Of a stretch of 64,000 nucleotides of DNA, positions 52,656 to 61,815 are shown in pieces. A model generated the notes under the pieces. It was not told the DNA's origin. It worked only from the letters and a program-made list of their open reading frames with translations, and did not search any database. Each line of letters begins with the position of its first letter. Within the stretch, counting starts at the first letter, position 1. The DNA is taken from contig NZ_JAHXYW010000002.1 in assembly GCF_019969725.1 (NCBI RefSeq), positions 62,001-126,000 of the forward strand, written 5' to 3'. The DNA is from Neobacillus bataviensis (GTDB lineage Bacteria > Bacillota > Bacilli > Bacillales_B > DSM-18226). The position numbers and the translations under genes were made by a program.

Positions 52656-52671
52656 GTTATGAATCCAAATA

Positions 52672-52703
52672 AAAAAGGTCTTCCCCAAATGGGAAAGACC
52701 TTT
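52672..52703 (-). terminator. Terminator of the GH18-NodB-GT2 gene
   Basis: AAAGGTCTTCCC pairs with GGGAAAGACCTTT with one bulge; the A run at its left reads as a T tract on the minus strand. Confidence 0.7.
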
Positions 52704-52715
52704 GCGAGGGTTCCA

Positions 52716-55700
52716 CTATGCAGATTCGTTCACCTTTACACTAGAGGTTTCCTGAGTGACATTACCTTTTCGTTTGAGTTTGTTCCATCCAACGGTAATT
52801 CCTTTTATGGCTGAGAAGATGGATTTGATCACAACATAAGTCATAAGCTGTTTGTACAAGATTCGCTGCAGAAACAATGAACCTAGTGGTTTAGGACTCT
52901 CTTTCTCCAATCGAAACGCATAAAGAGAAGTAATGAAATCCAGCAAGTAAAAAAGAATAAATCCAATGGCTGCTATTCCAGGGTGTGTGCTAAATAGCGC
53001 GATAATGAACAGTATATCTGCAATAGGCGATATGGTCTGATAAATATATTGGAAAAGCCACATGTTTGGCAGGCCGATAAATCCTAATGATTTATGTTTT
53101 TTATTAAATAATGCATCGCGGTGCTTCCATAAGCATTGTAACGTCCCATAAACCCATCGGTAACGCTGTTTTGCCAAACTTTTAATATCTTCTGGTACTT
53201 CTGTATAGGCGTATGCCTTTTCTTCAAATTCAATCTTTTTCCCATTGCGTAAAAGTGTAAGCGTGATATCAGTATCCTCTGCCAAGGTATCCTCTTTATA
53301 GTATCCTGCTTCTTCTACATCCGTCTTTCTCCAGGCACCAATGGCACCTGGTACAACTGTAATGCAATTAAGCGCAGCAAAAGCCCTTCTCTCTAGGTTA
53401 AAGCCTGTCACATATTCGATATGCTGCCAGTTTGTGAGGAGGTTCCCCTTATTGCCGACCTTTACATTTCCGGAAACAGCCGCAACATTTTCATCTTTAA
53501 AATGGTTAATAAGCAATGATATAGCATTTTCAGCGATAAGTGTATCAGCGTCAAGGGCAACCACGATTTCTCCTTTTGCTTCTTTAAAGCCAAGATTTAC
53601 GGCGGACGATTTTCCCCCATTGGTTTTTTTAATTAATCTGACTTGATGATGGTTTGCATACGTTTCTTGAACCACAGAAGAAGTATCATCTTTTGATCCA
53701 TCGTCAACAATCAGCACCTCAAAAGCAGGGTAATCGCTGGATAAAATCGAATCAACGGTTTTGCAAATGACTTTTTCTTCGTTATAGGCAGCAATCACGA
53801 CACTGACAAAAGGTCTAAAGCTAGGATCAATCTGAGTTTCTTTATACCGTTTTACCTGTAATCTCGAAAGGAATACGAAGAAAATCAGGCGTAGGATTCC
53901 TAAAAGGATAGCCGAATAGAACAGAAAGTTTAATCCTAGTTGCCAGCCTTGAATGACCATAAATACGGCCTTATTATAGATCAAATAAGGGTTGCTCTGT
54001 TCAGCAGGAGGCATAATCTGGCTATTGCTTTTTCCAATAAGATCAGCAACGGTAGTAAATGTATAACCGCGTTTTTTTAGTTCTTTAATAATAATAGGCA
54101 ATGCCTTTACAGTGTTGGATCGGTCACCGCCAGAATCATGAAGCAAAATCACATTTCCTTTTGGCAGCTGATCCAATACCCGTTTCACGATTTCCTGGCT
54201 TGAAAGTCTTTGCCAATCGTCAGTATCAATGGACTCACCAACCATGGTATACCCCATTTCCTGTGCCCGTAATATAGGTATTAGTTCGCTCCGGGAGTCT
54301 GGTTCAGCATCGGCCGTATACGGCGGGCGGAAAAGAGTCATCGAATGACCGGTAATTTCTTGAAATAATCGCTGAGTCAAATTTAACTCTGTTCTCATTC
54401 GAAATGGTGTAATGGATTCAACATTTGGATGGGAAAAGGTATGGTTGCCAATTTCATGTCCTTCTTTATAAACCCTTTTTACCAGTTCTGGATGCTTTAA
54501 AGCATTCTCTCCAATCATGAAAAAGGTCCCTTTTATATGATGCTTTTCTAAAATATCCAATATTTGAGGTGTATAGACTGGATCAGGACCGTCATCAAAG
54601 GTAAGGACGATTTCCTTACCTTTAGGTTTGCCATATCGCGCCACCTCAGAAGGTTTTGGGAATTTATTATAGGTTTCGGTAAGAATCATCCCTTGCGAAT
54701 CCAATTGAATGGTTCTTTTCCCTTTTTCTGATTGAGAATTAACTTTCAATATTTCCCCAGCACCGGGATGGTGAACCGTTTCAGAGATGGCCAGGGTTTT
54801 AAGGGCATTTGATGGATTTTGTATCTCCTTTGGTTTATTCATGTAATTCCAGATCGAAGGATCTTCCGAACCGAGACGCCAAATTGCAACTCCGCTTGAG
54901 CCGCTATCTTTCGCCAGCTTCATTTGATTATAAAATGTAGCAGCATCCAAAAACCAAACGATATGGTTTTTTCCGTTTTCTTTATACCGTAAATATGGGT
55001 TGCCAGCTTGCTGATTCCAATGGATTTGCAGGTTTGTTCCCATTCCTAAATCCATAATATCTCCGAACTTCATCGTTTTCGCCGGCTGTTTGGAGTTTTC
55101 TTCCCAGTCGTAACCGTAACTTCCTAGACCCGTGATCAGTTTTTCAGAAGGAATAGGGAGTTGGTTTAAGTTCTCTTTTACCCAATCAGATGGGGCCACA
55201 GGCCCAGGTTTACTCATAGAGTTGTGTTGGTCATATAGCATGACAATCATGCGGTCAACGCTAGCTGCTAAAGAAGTATAGTTAAAACTAGTATTCTTCG
55301 GCGGGACATCCATTGTAACTATGAGATCATGTTGATGAAAGCTTTTAGAAACTTTACCAATAAAACGAGTGAAATAATCTTTGTCATTTGGATTGATTTC
55401 TTCAAAGTCGATATTAATACCGTCAAAGCCATTTGTTCTTACATAAGCCAACAAGTTTTTAATAAAAAGATCCTCAGCGCCGGGAGTCGTAAATAACCGA
55501 TGCAGTGTATCGCCATCCCATTTGTTATTAATAAAATTATGAACTAATGGAAGAATCTTTATATTATGTGCTTTTGCTTCTGAAACAATTGAGCTGTCCG
55601 TGCTGGTTTTAAGGGTGAGACTTGGTGTAAGCTGCAGCCATTCCGGCACTAATGTTGTAATAGATTTACTATTTTTTTTGAAAGAAGTTTTGCTGTTTTC

Positions 55701-56414
55701 GTCCCAATTGACGTAAAAACCATAGACTTCTTGTTTTTGGTACGATGGTCCGATATTTTTTTGAACAAGAGGGGCAGGATTTGTTTTTTGTACCTGTGAA
55801 GCCAGCTCTTTTTCACTGAAACTCGTATTAATCGGCTCGATCCCGCTCTTGGCTGAGCTATTCGTCAATTGCAGTTCAGGAAATTCCGGGTTAGTAGCCA
55901 GGCTCTTAACAAAGATTGAGGATACTAGAACAATTAAAATAATAAAGCCTGCACTCATTCGTTTAATAATGGACCAGCGTCTTTTTGAAGGATCAAGAAA
56001 AACATGATCTTGATTTTGCTCCCTTTTCTTCAGCCCTAAATTGTAAAACCAGTGGAAGAAAAAATAGCAGACCAGGCCAATCAAACCTCCAAATGCACCT
56101 GATGCAATGCTTGGTGAAACTTGTAATTTAGTCTTTAAGGAAGATAATAACCAGTAATCTTGCAACTTGCTTAAATCCAGGGCTGGTAAATCACGAATGT
56201 TAGGTGTGAAAATGGTAATCAACGTTCCAAGGAATAAGGCGATGATATTAAGACGGAACAATAGGGAAAAAGCAAGTAATAATGGAATTTTTATATGATC
56301 TAAAGGTAAAGGTAAAAAGGCCAGAAAAAAACCGAGTGTACTCGCAACCGCTCCGGCATTTCCGGTGACAGGTGCAAACAATGATCTTACAACCCACCTA
56401 AATACTAGATTCAC
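52716..56414 (-). CDS. Trifunctional membrane protein: GH18 domain, polysaccharide deacetylase, glycosyltransferase family 2
   Basis: A 1232-residue fusion. Residues 1-175 hold several hydrophobic helices. A GH18 domain spans about 225-530 with DGINIDFEE (331-339; catalytic Glu338). A NodB/CE4 deacetylase spans 598-795 with FDDGPD (606-611), HTFSH (658-662) and RPPYTAD (696-702). Membrane helices at about 820-850 lead to a processive GT2 at 868-1110 with DDGS (904-907), DAD (955-957), EDTD (1046-1049) and QRYRW (1083-1087), then more helices. This suggests synthesis, deacetylation and trimming of a beta-linked GlcNAc-type exopolysaccharide in one chain. Confidence 0.9.
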   Translation of the reverse strand: MNLVFRWVVRSLFAPVTGNAGAVASTLGFFLAFLPLPLDHIKIPLLLAFSLLFRLNIIALFLGTLITIFTPNIRDLPALDLSKLQDYWLLSSLKTKLQVSPSIASGAFGGLIGLVCYFFFHWFYNLGLKKREQNQDHVFLDPSKRRWSIIKRMSAGFIILIVLVSSIFVKSLATNPEFPELQLTNSSAKSGIEPINTSFSEKELASQVQKTNPAPLVQKNIGPSYQKQEVYGFYVNWDENSKTSFKKNSKSITTLVPEWLQLTPSLTLKTSTDSSIVSEAKAHNIKILPLVHNFINNKWDGDTLHRLFTTPGAEDLFIKNLLAYVRTNGFDGINIDFEEINPNDKDYFTRFIGKVSKSFHQHDLIVTMDVPPKNTSFNYTSLAASVDRMIVMLYDQHNSMSKPGPVAPSDWVKENLNQLPIPSEKLITGLGSYGYDWEENSKQPAKTMKFGDIMDLGMGTNLQIHWNQQAGNPYLRYKENGKNHIVWFLDAATFYNQMKLAKDSGSSGVAIWRLGSEDPSIWNYMNKPKEIQNPSNALKTLAISETVHHPGAGEILKVNSQSEKGKRTIQLDSQGMILTETYNKFPKPSEVARYGKPKGKEIVLTFDDGPDPVYTPQILDILEKHHIKGTFFMIGENALKHPELVKRVYKEGHEIGNHTFSHPNVESITPFRMRTELNLTQRLFQEITGHSMTLFRPPYTADAEPDSRSELIPILRAQEMGYTMVGESIDTDDWQRLSSQEIVKRVLDQLPKGNVILLHDSGGDRSNTVKALPIIIKELKKRGYTFTTVADLIGKSNSQIMPPAEQSNPYLIYNKAVFMVIQGWQLGLNFLFYSAILLGILRLIFFVFLSRLQVKRYKETQIDPSFRPFVSVVIAAYNEEKVICKTVDSILSSDYPAFEVLIVDDGSKDDTSSVVQETYANHHQVRLIKKTNGGKSSAVNLGFKEAKGEIVVALDADTLIAENAISLLINHFKDENVAAVSGNVKVGNKGNLLTNWQHIEYVTGFNLERRAFAALNCITVVPGAIGAWRKTDVEEAGYYKEDTLAEDTDITLTLLRNGKKIEFEEKAYAYTEVPEDIKSLAKQRYRWVYGTLQCLWKHRDALFNKKHKSLGFIGLPNMWLFQYIYQTISPIADILFIIALFSTHPGIAAIGFILFYLLDFITSLYAFRLEKESPKPLGSLFLQRILYKQLMTYVVIKSIFSAIKGITVGWNKLKRKGNVTQETSSVKVNESA

Positions 56415-56690
56415 TTAGACTCCTCCTTATAGGTGTAGTGTTAAAAAAATGTATTATATATTAATAGATTGACCGGATACCTTGTAACGAATTTACTGCC
56501 GGAAGTTTGACAAGTGTCAAACAGAAAGTTTTTCGACAAAAAAATGATTAACAACAAAAACTTAGGGAGTCAACTAAGGATTTTGGGGGTAGGCGGTAAA
56601 AGTTCTAATAATATTTAAATGGTAATTGAGGATATTTTTTGTTTTTACTTGTATCTCTAACCATAATACCTAGTGAATGGACACCTTATC

Positions 56691-56719
56691 ATTCGCCCAT
56701 ACTACTATGGGTGATGAAT
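56691..56719 (+). promoter_or_regulatory. Hairpin covering the glsA ribosome site
   Basis: ATTC-GCCCATA pairs with TATGGGT-GAT-GAAT (one G-U and a 3-base bulge). The GGGTGATGA sequence that serves as ribosome site lies in the right arm, two bases before the start codon. The rest of the 306-base gap upstream is AT-rich without clear signals. Confidence 0.4.
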
Positions 56720-56720
56720 A

Positions 56721-57647
56721 ATGCCGTGTCAAAAAAACGACGAATTACAACGATTTGTGGAAGAAGCAAGAAGATATACTAAAGATGGCAAGGTTGCAGA
56801 CTATATTCCCGAGCTGGGTAAAGCAAATCCTGGTGATTTATCAATTGCGATTAGTTATCCGGACGGAAGATGTATCTCAGCGGGAGATATTGATAAAAAG
56901 ATAACGCTGCAAAGTATCTCAAAGGTTATAAGTTTAGCTCTTGTTTTAATGGAGAGAGGCAATCGCTATGTATTTGAACGAGTTGGGATGGAACCGACTG
57001 GAGACCCGTTTAATTCGATTGCCAAGTTGGAAACAATGCCGGCCAAACCGTTAAACCCAATGATTAACGCGGGGGCACTTGTTGTGACCCATATGTTAAA
57101 AGGGGATTCAGTGGAGGAGCGGTTCAATCGGTTATTAGGCTTTATCCGGGAATTGGCCGGCGACTCTTCTATTGGTTACTGTGAAAATGTAGCCCGTTCC
57201 GAATTTGAATCGGCTGATTTAAACCGGGCGTTATGCTATTTTCTGAAGCAGCATAACCTCATTACGGAGGATGTAGAAACCTTAATGGATTTGTACACTA
57301 AACAGTGTGCTGTTGAAATGAATTGTTTGAATTTAGCGAGGATCGGTATGATTTTTGCAATGGATGGTGTTGATCCTCTTAATGGGAAACGGATAATGCC
57401 TGATGATGTAGCAAGAATTTGCAAAACCTTCATGGTTACGTGCGGAATGTATAATGCATCAGGCGAATTCGCGATCAAAATAGGAATTCCGGCTAAAAGT
57501 GGTGTATCAGGCGGAATCATGGGGGCTGTTCCTGGTAAATTTGGAATTGGCATTTTCGGTCCTGCCTTGGATAAGAAAGGGAACAGTGTGGCCGGACTTA
57601 AACTCTTGGAGCTTTTATCAAAAAAATATCGTCTGAGTATGTTTTAA
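56721..57647 (+). CDS. glsA: Glutaminase A
   Basis: A 308-residue beta-lactamase-fold glutaminase of the normal length. It hydrolyses glutamine to glutamate and ammonia. The nucleophile Ser and Lys are in [41 protein letters not shown] and the C-terminal [19 protein letters not shown] are family marks. It appears monocistronic. The ribosome site is weak and partly in a hairpin. Confidence 0.95.
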   Translation: MPCQKNDELQRFVEEARRYTKDGKVADYIPELGKANPGDLSIAISYPDGRCISAGDIDKKITLQSISKVISLALVLMERGNRYVFERVGMEPTGDPFNSIAKLETMPAKPLNPMINAGALVVTHMLKGDSVEERFNRLLGFIRELAGDSSIGYCENVARSEFESADLNRALCYFLKQHNLITEDVETLMDLYTKQCAVEMNCLNLARIGMIFAMDGVDPLNGKRIMPDDVARICKTFMVTCGMYNASGEFAIKIGIPAKSGVSGGIMGAVPGKFGIGIFGPALDKKGNSVAGLKLLELLSKKYRLSMF

Positions 57648-57652
57648 AGTAA

Positions 57653-57675
57653 TCCCATCTGGATGCCAGATGGGA
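57653..57675 (+). terminator. Hairpin after glsA
   Basis: TCCCATCTGG pairs with CCAGATGGGA around ATG. It lacks a T tract, so it is a weak terminator or an mRNA 3' stabiliser. The same CCCATCTGG/CAGATGGG core recurs at 63899. Confidence 0.6.
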
Positions 57676-57748
57676 GTAAATTATTCGTAATAAAACTAAG
57701 GTAATGGTTAGCATTTAGATGAAAAAATGACGCCTTAAAAGTTGTATC

Positions 57749-58654
57749 TTATTCATATAACGACCTCCAAAGATAAAAGGTTGCATACGCTTGCCAGCCA
57801 TCCCAATTTTCAGCGAATTCTTGTATTTCTTCTATGGCAGGCTTTCTCTCAGAACTTAATAGATTTTTTAATGCATTATGGAGGCCGGCATCTCCGATTG
57901 GAAAGGAAGTGTTGTAGTGTAAACATTTCATCATCACATAATCAGCAGTCCATGGTCCTATCCCTCTAAACTCGGTTAATGTTTTTTTAACTTGTTGATA
58001 ATCCTGATTCAGCAATATTTCTTTCGATAGGTCCCCGTTGTCCATAGATTTAGCAATGCCAATAATATACTCCGCCTTCCTTCCAGTAAATTGAAGTTTC
58101 TTTAAATCCTCAACATCAATGGAAGCAATTTTTTCAAATGAAGGAAATAACCAAAAGGTATTCCCATTAAACGTGAGACTTTCTCCAAATCGCTCAACAA
58201 AACGTTTTTTTAACGTATAAGCAAATGTTAGATTGATTTGTTGGCCTATTATAGCCCAAATTAGCGATTCAAATAAATCTGGAATACCTATAATCCGCAG
58301 TCCGTAGTATTTATTGGAGATTTTACTTAAAATACGATCCTTGGCGGCCATTTCATAAAATCCTGCCAAATCTTGATCTAAATCAAGCCATTCCCAAATG
58401 TATTCAGCAGCTTGTTTTCGAGATTCTTCAGAAGGTGTACTTATGGGGAATTCAACGATGATGGAACGATTATTATATCCAACTTTAAACAAAATGAAGG
58501 TTTCATTTACTTTAATCAGCTTATATACAGATCCAGCCTTAATTTGATGGAGCACTTCTAGGCTGGATCTGCTTAAAAATACTAAGCACTCGTTAAAATT
58601 GAATTCCTCGGGAGGGTAGATTTCAACGTAGGTCCCAAAATCATTCCAGTTCAT
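57749..58654 (-). CDS. alkA: DNA-3-methyladenine glycosylase II
   Basis: A 301-residue HhH-GPD glycosylase. ESLIWAIIGQQINLTFAYTLKKRF is the AlkA entry helix; the helix-hairpin-helix and catalytic Asp lie in TEFRGIGPWTADYVMMKCL. It removes 3-alkyladenine and related bases from DNA. It begins two bases after adaA and is clearly in its operon. Confidence 0.93.
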   Translation of the reverse strand: MNWNDFGTYVEIYPPEEFNFNECLVFLSRSSLEVLHQIKAGSVYKLIKVNETFILFKVGYNNRSIIVEFPISTPSEESRKQAAEYIWEWLDLDQDLAGFYEMAAKDRILSKISNKYYGLRIIGIPDLFESLIWAIIGQQINLTFAYTLKKRFVERFGESLTFNGNTFWLFPSFEKIASIDVEDLKKLQFTGRKAEYIIGIAKSMDNGDLSKEILLNQDYQQVKKTLTEFRGIGPWTADYVMMKCLHYNTSFPIGDAGLHNALKNLLSSERKPAIEEIQEFAENWDGWQAYATFYLWRSLYE

Positions 58655-58656
58655 TT

Positions 58657-59220
58657 TTAATGCCCCTTACTATTTTTTCTATATTCACTAGGTGAACAAT
58701 TTTTTAAATTGCGAAATGCCTTGTAAAAATTAGAAGGACTTTGGAAACCAACCTCATAGCATATCTCCAGATTAGTTAGGTCGGTACATGTAAGAAGATG
58801 CAGGGATTTGTCAATCCGTATTTTTTCTAAATAGGTGCGTGGAGTTTCCAGTGTTTCTTGCTTAAATATCCGTTCAAGATAATAGGGACTTAGACCGACA
58901 TTATCCGCTATATCCTTTAATACGAGATTTTGTTTATAATGATTGATTAAAAATGTAATAACATCTTTCACAAGTCCCGTATGAGGTGAATGTTCCACTT
59001 CAGGCTGGCATCTTTTGCATGGGCGAAACCCCGCCTTTTCAACTTCCTTAATATCGTGGTAAAACTCAACATTTATTTTTTTGGGTTTTCTAGATCTGCA
59101 GGATGGGCGGCAGTAGATTTTTGTTGTTTTCACGGCTGTAAAAAATAACCCATCATATTTTCGATCACAGGCGATAATTTTTTCCCACATTTCTTCAAAT
59201 GAAAGATTGATTTTACTCAT
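58657..59220 (-). CDS. adaA: Methylphosphotriester-DNA methyltransferase/transcription activator AdaA
   Basis: A 187-residue protein. Zinc-binding Ada domain at residues 8-75 with Cys37, Cys41, Cys68 and Cys71; Cys37 is the likely methyl acceptor. AraC-type HTH at 85-185 (VLKDIADNVGLSPYYLERIFKQE). Self-methylation turns it into an activator of the adaptive response. No AdaB/Ogt O6-methyltransferase is adjacent; alkA follows directly. Confidence 0.94.
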   Translation of the reverse strand: MSKINLSFEEMWEKIIACDRKYDGLFFTAVKTTKIYCRPSCRSRKPKKINVEFYHDIKEVEKAGFRPCKRCQPEVEHSPHTGLVKDVITFLINHYKQNLVLKDIADNVGLSPYYLERIFKQETLETPRTYLEKIRIDKSLHLLTCTDLTNLEICYEVGFQSPSNFYKAFRNLKNCSPSEYRKNSKGH

Positions 59221-59408
59221 AATCTTATCCTTTCCTTTTCTAGCCTAGTCCTAATATAAATGAGATGTATCCTTAAACCTCATTTTATCAAGGTTGGTAA
59301 ATTGATTTCGTCCTGATTCTTGCTCTTATGGTCTAAGAGAAATGGGCATTACAAAGTATAAGCCTGGAAACCAAAATTTAGATGATAATATAATATAAAT
59401 TTTAGTTG

Positions 59409-59437
59409 TTGACACAATGTAAGAATACTATTAAAAT
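59409..59437 (+). promoter_or_regulatory. SigA promoter of the glycine riboswitch-permease unit
   Basis: TTGACA (59409-59414), a 17-base spacer and TAAAAT (59432-59437). Confidence 0.8.
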
Positions 59438-59500
59438 TAAAAATTATTCAACAATAGTTAAACTCAATCAGAAAAATTAATAATTTAGCAAGCTATGATT

Positions 59501-59606
59501 GCTATGGATCACACTATAGCAGGAGCAGCTTCTGGAGAGACCGCAGGAATACCGCGGCGCCGAAGGGTTCACAATCTCAGGCAAAAGGACAGAAGAGTAC
59601 TGAATA
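59501..59606 (+). ncRNA. Glycine riboswitch, single aptamer
   Basis: Characteristic segments in order: GGAGAGACCGC, GCCGAAGGGTT, and CTCAGGCAAAAGGACAGAAG. P1 is formed by CTTCTG and CAGAAG. A short stem GCTAT/ATAGC (59501-59520) precedes it. One complete aptamer is seen instead of the usual tandem pair. A terminator follows at 59667. It controls the CycA-like permease. Confidence 0.9.
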
Positions 59607-59666
59607 TTTATTTGTTATACTGACAACCGTTAGTGTAACAAATAATATTTGTTATTCTTAGACCTA

Positions 59667-59697
59667 AGAGATTGGAGGACCTCCAGTCTCTTTTTTT
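59667..59697 (+). terminator. Expression-platform terminator of the glycine riboswitch
   Basis: AGAGATTGGA pairs with TCCAGTCTCT (one G-U), followed by TTTTTTT, 70 bases before the permease start. Confidence 0.8.
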
Positions 59698-59765
59698 ATG
59701 GAGTTTACTATTTTGTTCAACGTTTCACATGAAACATTTTTCATCAATTTGAGAGGGAGATTGAA

Positions 59766-61130
59766 ATGGAACAAAAAGAACTAAAGCGGAATTTAGAGAA
59801 TCGTCACGTGCAGCTAATCGCCATTGGCGGCACCATAGGAACTGGATTATTCCTGGGGTCCGGTAAAGCGATACAGCTGGCAGGGCCATCCATCATACTA
59901 GCTTATTTAATCGTCGGAATCGCCTGTTTTTTTGTGATGAGGGCGCTGGGGGAACTTCTGCTGTCCAAAGCGGGCTATCAATCTTTTACTGACATTGCCG
60001 AAGACTACCTCGGCCCGCGGGCAGCGTTTGTCACCGGATGGACCTATTGGTTTTGCTGGATTATGACGGCTATGGCCGATGTAATTGCCGTTGGTGTTTA
60101 TGTTCGATATTGGTTTGATATCCCGCAGTGGATACCAGCGATCGTCTGCTTAATCATATTATTAGGATTAAATCTATTAACGGTGAAGCTTTTTGGAGAA
60201 TTGGAGTTTTGGTTTGCGTTAATAAAGGTCATAACTATTGTCGCCTTAATCGGTATTGGGGTCGTTCTGCTGGTAATGGGATTCAAGACAGAGGCTGGAA
60301 CGGTTTCGGTTTCAAATCTTTGGAACCATGGCGGGATTTTCCCGAATGGGGTTTCAGGTTTCCTGCTTTCCTTCCAAATGGTTGTGTTTGCCTTTGTCGG
60401 TGTGGAATTAGTGGGAGTATCTGCAGCGGAAACTTCCAATCCGAAAAAAAATATTCCGTCTGCGATTAACAAAATTCCGTTACGAATTCTATTTTTCTAC
60501 GTTGGAGCCTTGATTGTCCTATTATGCGTTAATCCGTGGACCGAACTAAATGCAGCCGAAAGTCCGTTTGTTAAAACCTTTAGCTTGGTCGGGATTCCGA
60601 TTGCTGCCGGTATTATTAACTTTGTCGTCTTAACTTCCGCCGCATCTGCTTGTAACAGCGGAATGTTTTCCACAAGCCGGATTTTGTTTAATTTAAGCAA
60701 AAAGAATCAGGGGCCAGCTAACTTTGCCAAGTTGAATAAAAACCATGTACCAAGTAATGCGTTATTTATCTCAACGCTTGTTTTAACGGGGGGAGCTCTT
60801 CTAAGCAAACTTGTTCCGGAACAAGCTTTTGGGATTGTAACAACCATCAGCGCCATTTGTTTTATTTGGGTATGGGGTGTCATTCTCATTTGTCATGTAA
60901 AGTATAAGAAAACACGTCCTGACTTACAGAAAAAATCAACCTTTAAAGCACCGTTTACACCATTTATGAACTACGCTGTTCTAACATTGTTTGCGGCGAT
61001 TCTCATTATTATGTTGTTTGCGCAATCTACACGCACGGCCTTATTGTTGACACCAGTATGGTTTATTCTATTATTTGCTTTGTATTCATATAGAAAGAGA
61101 AAAGAAAAAAATCTAAGGTTATCGGCATAG
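59766..61130 (+). CDS. cycA: D-serine/D-alanine/glycine transporter-like amino acid permease
   Basis: A 454-residue APC-superfamily permease with 12 helices. The N-terminal RHVQLIAIGGTIGTGLFLGSGKAI and FVGVELVGVSAAETSNPKKNIPSAI are typical of the CycA/AlaP branch. The glycine riboswitch in front strongly supports glycine (with D-Ala/D-Ser) as substrate. Glycine riboswitches before such carriers can act as OFF switches to limit uptake. The start follows GAGAGGGAG. Confidence 0.9.
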   Translation: MEQKELKRNLENRHVQLIAIGGTIGTGLFLGSGKAIQLAGPSIILAYLIVGIACFFVMRALGELLLSKAGYQSFTDIAEDYLGPRAAFVTGWTYWFCWIMTAMADVIAVGVYVRYWFDIPQWIPAIVCLIILLGLNLLTVKLFGELEFWFALIKVITIVALIGIGVVLLVMGFKTEAGTVSVSNLWNHGGIFPNGVSGFLLSFQMVVFAFVGVELVGVSAAETSNPKKNIPSAINKIPLRILFFYVGALIVLLCVNPWTELNAAESPFVKTFSLVGIPIAAGIINFVVLTSAASACNSGMFSTSRILFNLSKKNQGPANFAKLNKNHVPSNALFISTLVLTGGALLSKLVPEQAFGIVTTISAICFIWVWGVILICHVKYKKTRPDLQKKSTFKAPFTPFMNYAVLTLFAAILIIMLFAQSTRTALLLTPVWFILLFALYSYRKRKEKNLRLSA

Positions 61131-61148
61131 AAATCTAAAATCAAAAAG

Positions 61149-61216
61149 ACCAAGGGGACGGTTCTAGTGGCACAAAGTTTTAAAAAAGCCATGAGAACCG
61201 TCCCCTTGGTTTTCCT
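61149..61216. repeat. REP-like palindrome 1, also terminator after cycA
   Basis: ACCAAGGGGACGGTTCT at 61149-61165 is perfectly mirrored by AGAACCGTCCCCTTGGT at 61194-61210, with an inner TGGC/GCCA pairing and a TTTT tail. The core GGGACGGTTCT recurs at 37047, 61732, 61775 and 63884. Confidence 0.85.
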
Positions 61217-61282
61217 AGTTTCAAGATTTTGATTTTTCTGTAATAATTAGGAGGAGAATTAATTGACAAGAGGAGACTCTCA

Positions 61283-61744
61283 ATGGGCTATATTGAGGAT
61301 TTACGTAAAATAATTGGAACCAGGCCGCTCATTTTAGTAGGCGCAGTCGTGGCAGCAATAGATAAGGAAGGGAAAATATTACTGCAGAAAAGACCTGAAG
61401 GGATTTGGGCGCTTCCCGGAGGACTATTAGAATTAGGAGAATCAGCGGAAGATGCAGGAAGACGGGAAGTCTTTGAGGAAACAGGTGTTGAAATCGGCCA
61501 ACTAGAGTTAGCTGCTGTATTTTCAGGAAAGCAATATTTCAGAAAACTGCCAAATGGAGATGAATTCTACCCTGTCACAATTGCCTATATTTCAAATGAT
61601 GTGAAAAACAGTACAATCAAAATTGACGGGAAAGAAACGATAGATGCCGGATTTTTTCCTGTTCAGGAATTACCGGCACATACAAGTCCCTTAGTGAAAG
61701 AGATCATTAAACACTATATTGAAAAGCCGAAGGGACGGTTCTGA
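61283..61744 (+). CDS. Nudix hydrolase
   Basis: A 153-residue Nudix protein. The complete Nudix box GGLLELGESAEDAGRREVFEETGVEIG lies at about residues 49-75, given here as key residues G, E (REVFEE) and EETG. The substrate is a nucleoside diphosphate derivative that cannot be defined. The start follows AAGAGGAGA. The stop TGA and the last three codons (KGRF region) lie inside a REP-like element. Confidence 0.9.
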   Translation: MGYIEDLRKIIGTRPLILVGAVVAAIDKEGKILLQKRPEGIWALPGGLLELGESAEDAGRREVFEETGVEIGQLELAAVFSGKQYFRKLPNGDEFYPVTIAYISNDVKNSTIKIDGKETIDAGFFPVQELPAHTSPLVKEIIKHYIEKPKGRF

Positions 61745-61783
61745 TGGCCCTTGTAGGTAGTTGCTACCAAAAAAACCGTCCCT
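61731..61783. repeat. REP-like palindrome 2
   Basis: AGGGACGGTT at 61731-61740 pairs with AACCGTCCCT at 61774-61783, with an inner GGTAG/CTACC hairpin. It contains the stop codon of the Nudix gene and lies 32 bases ahead of the next start codon. Confidence 0.8.
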
Positions 61784-61815
61784 ATGGTCTACAAACATCG
61801 AAAGGAAACTATGTC

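Noticed and set aside
61744..61815. N-terminal extension of the M14 carboxypeptidase
   Set aside because: The extra 24 codons read through a REP-like palindrome and the first start has no ribosome site; 61816 has AAAGGA at good distance.
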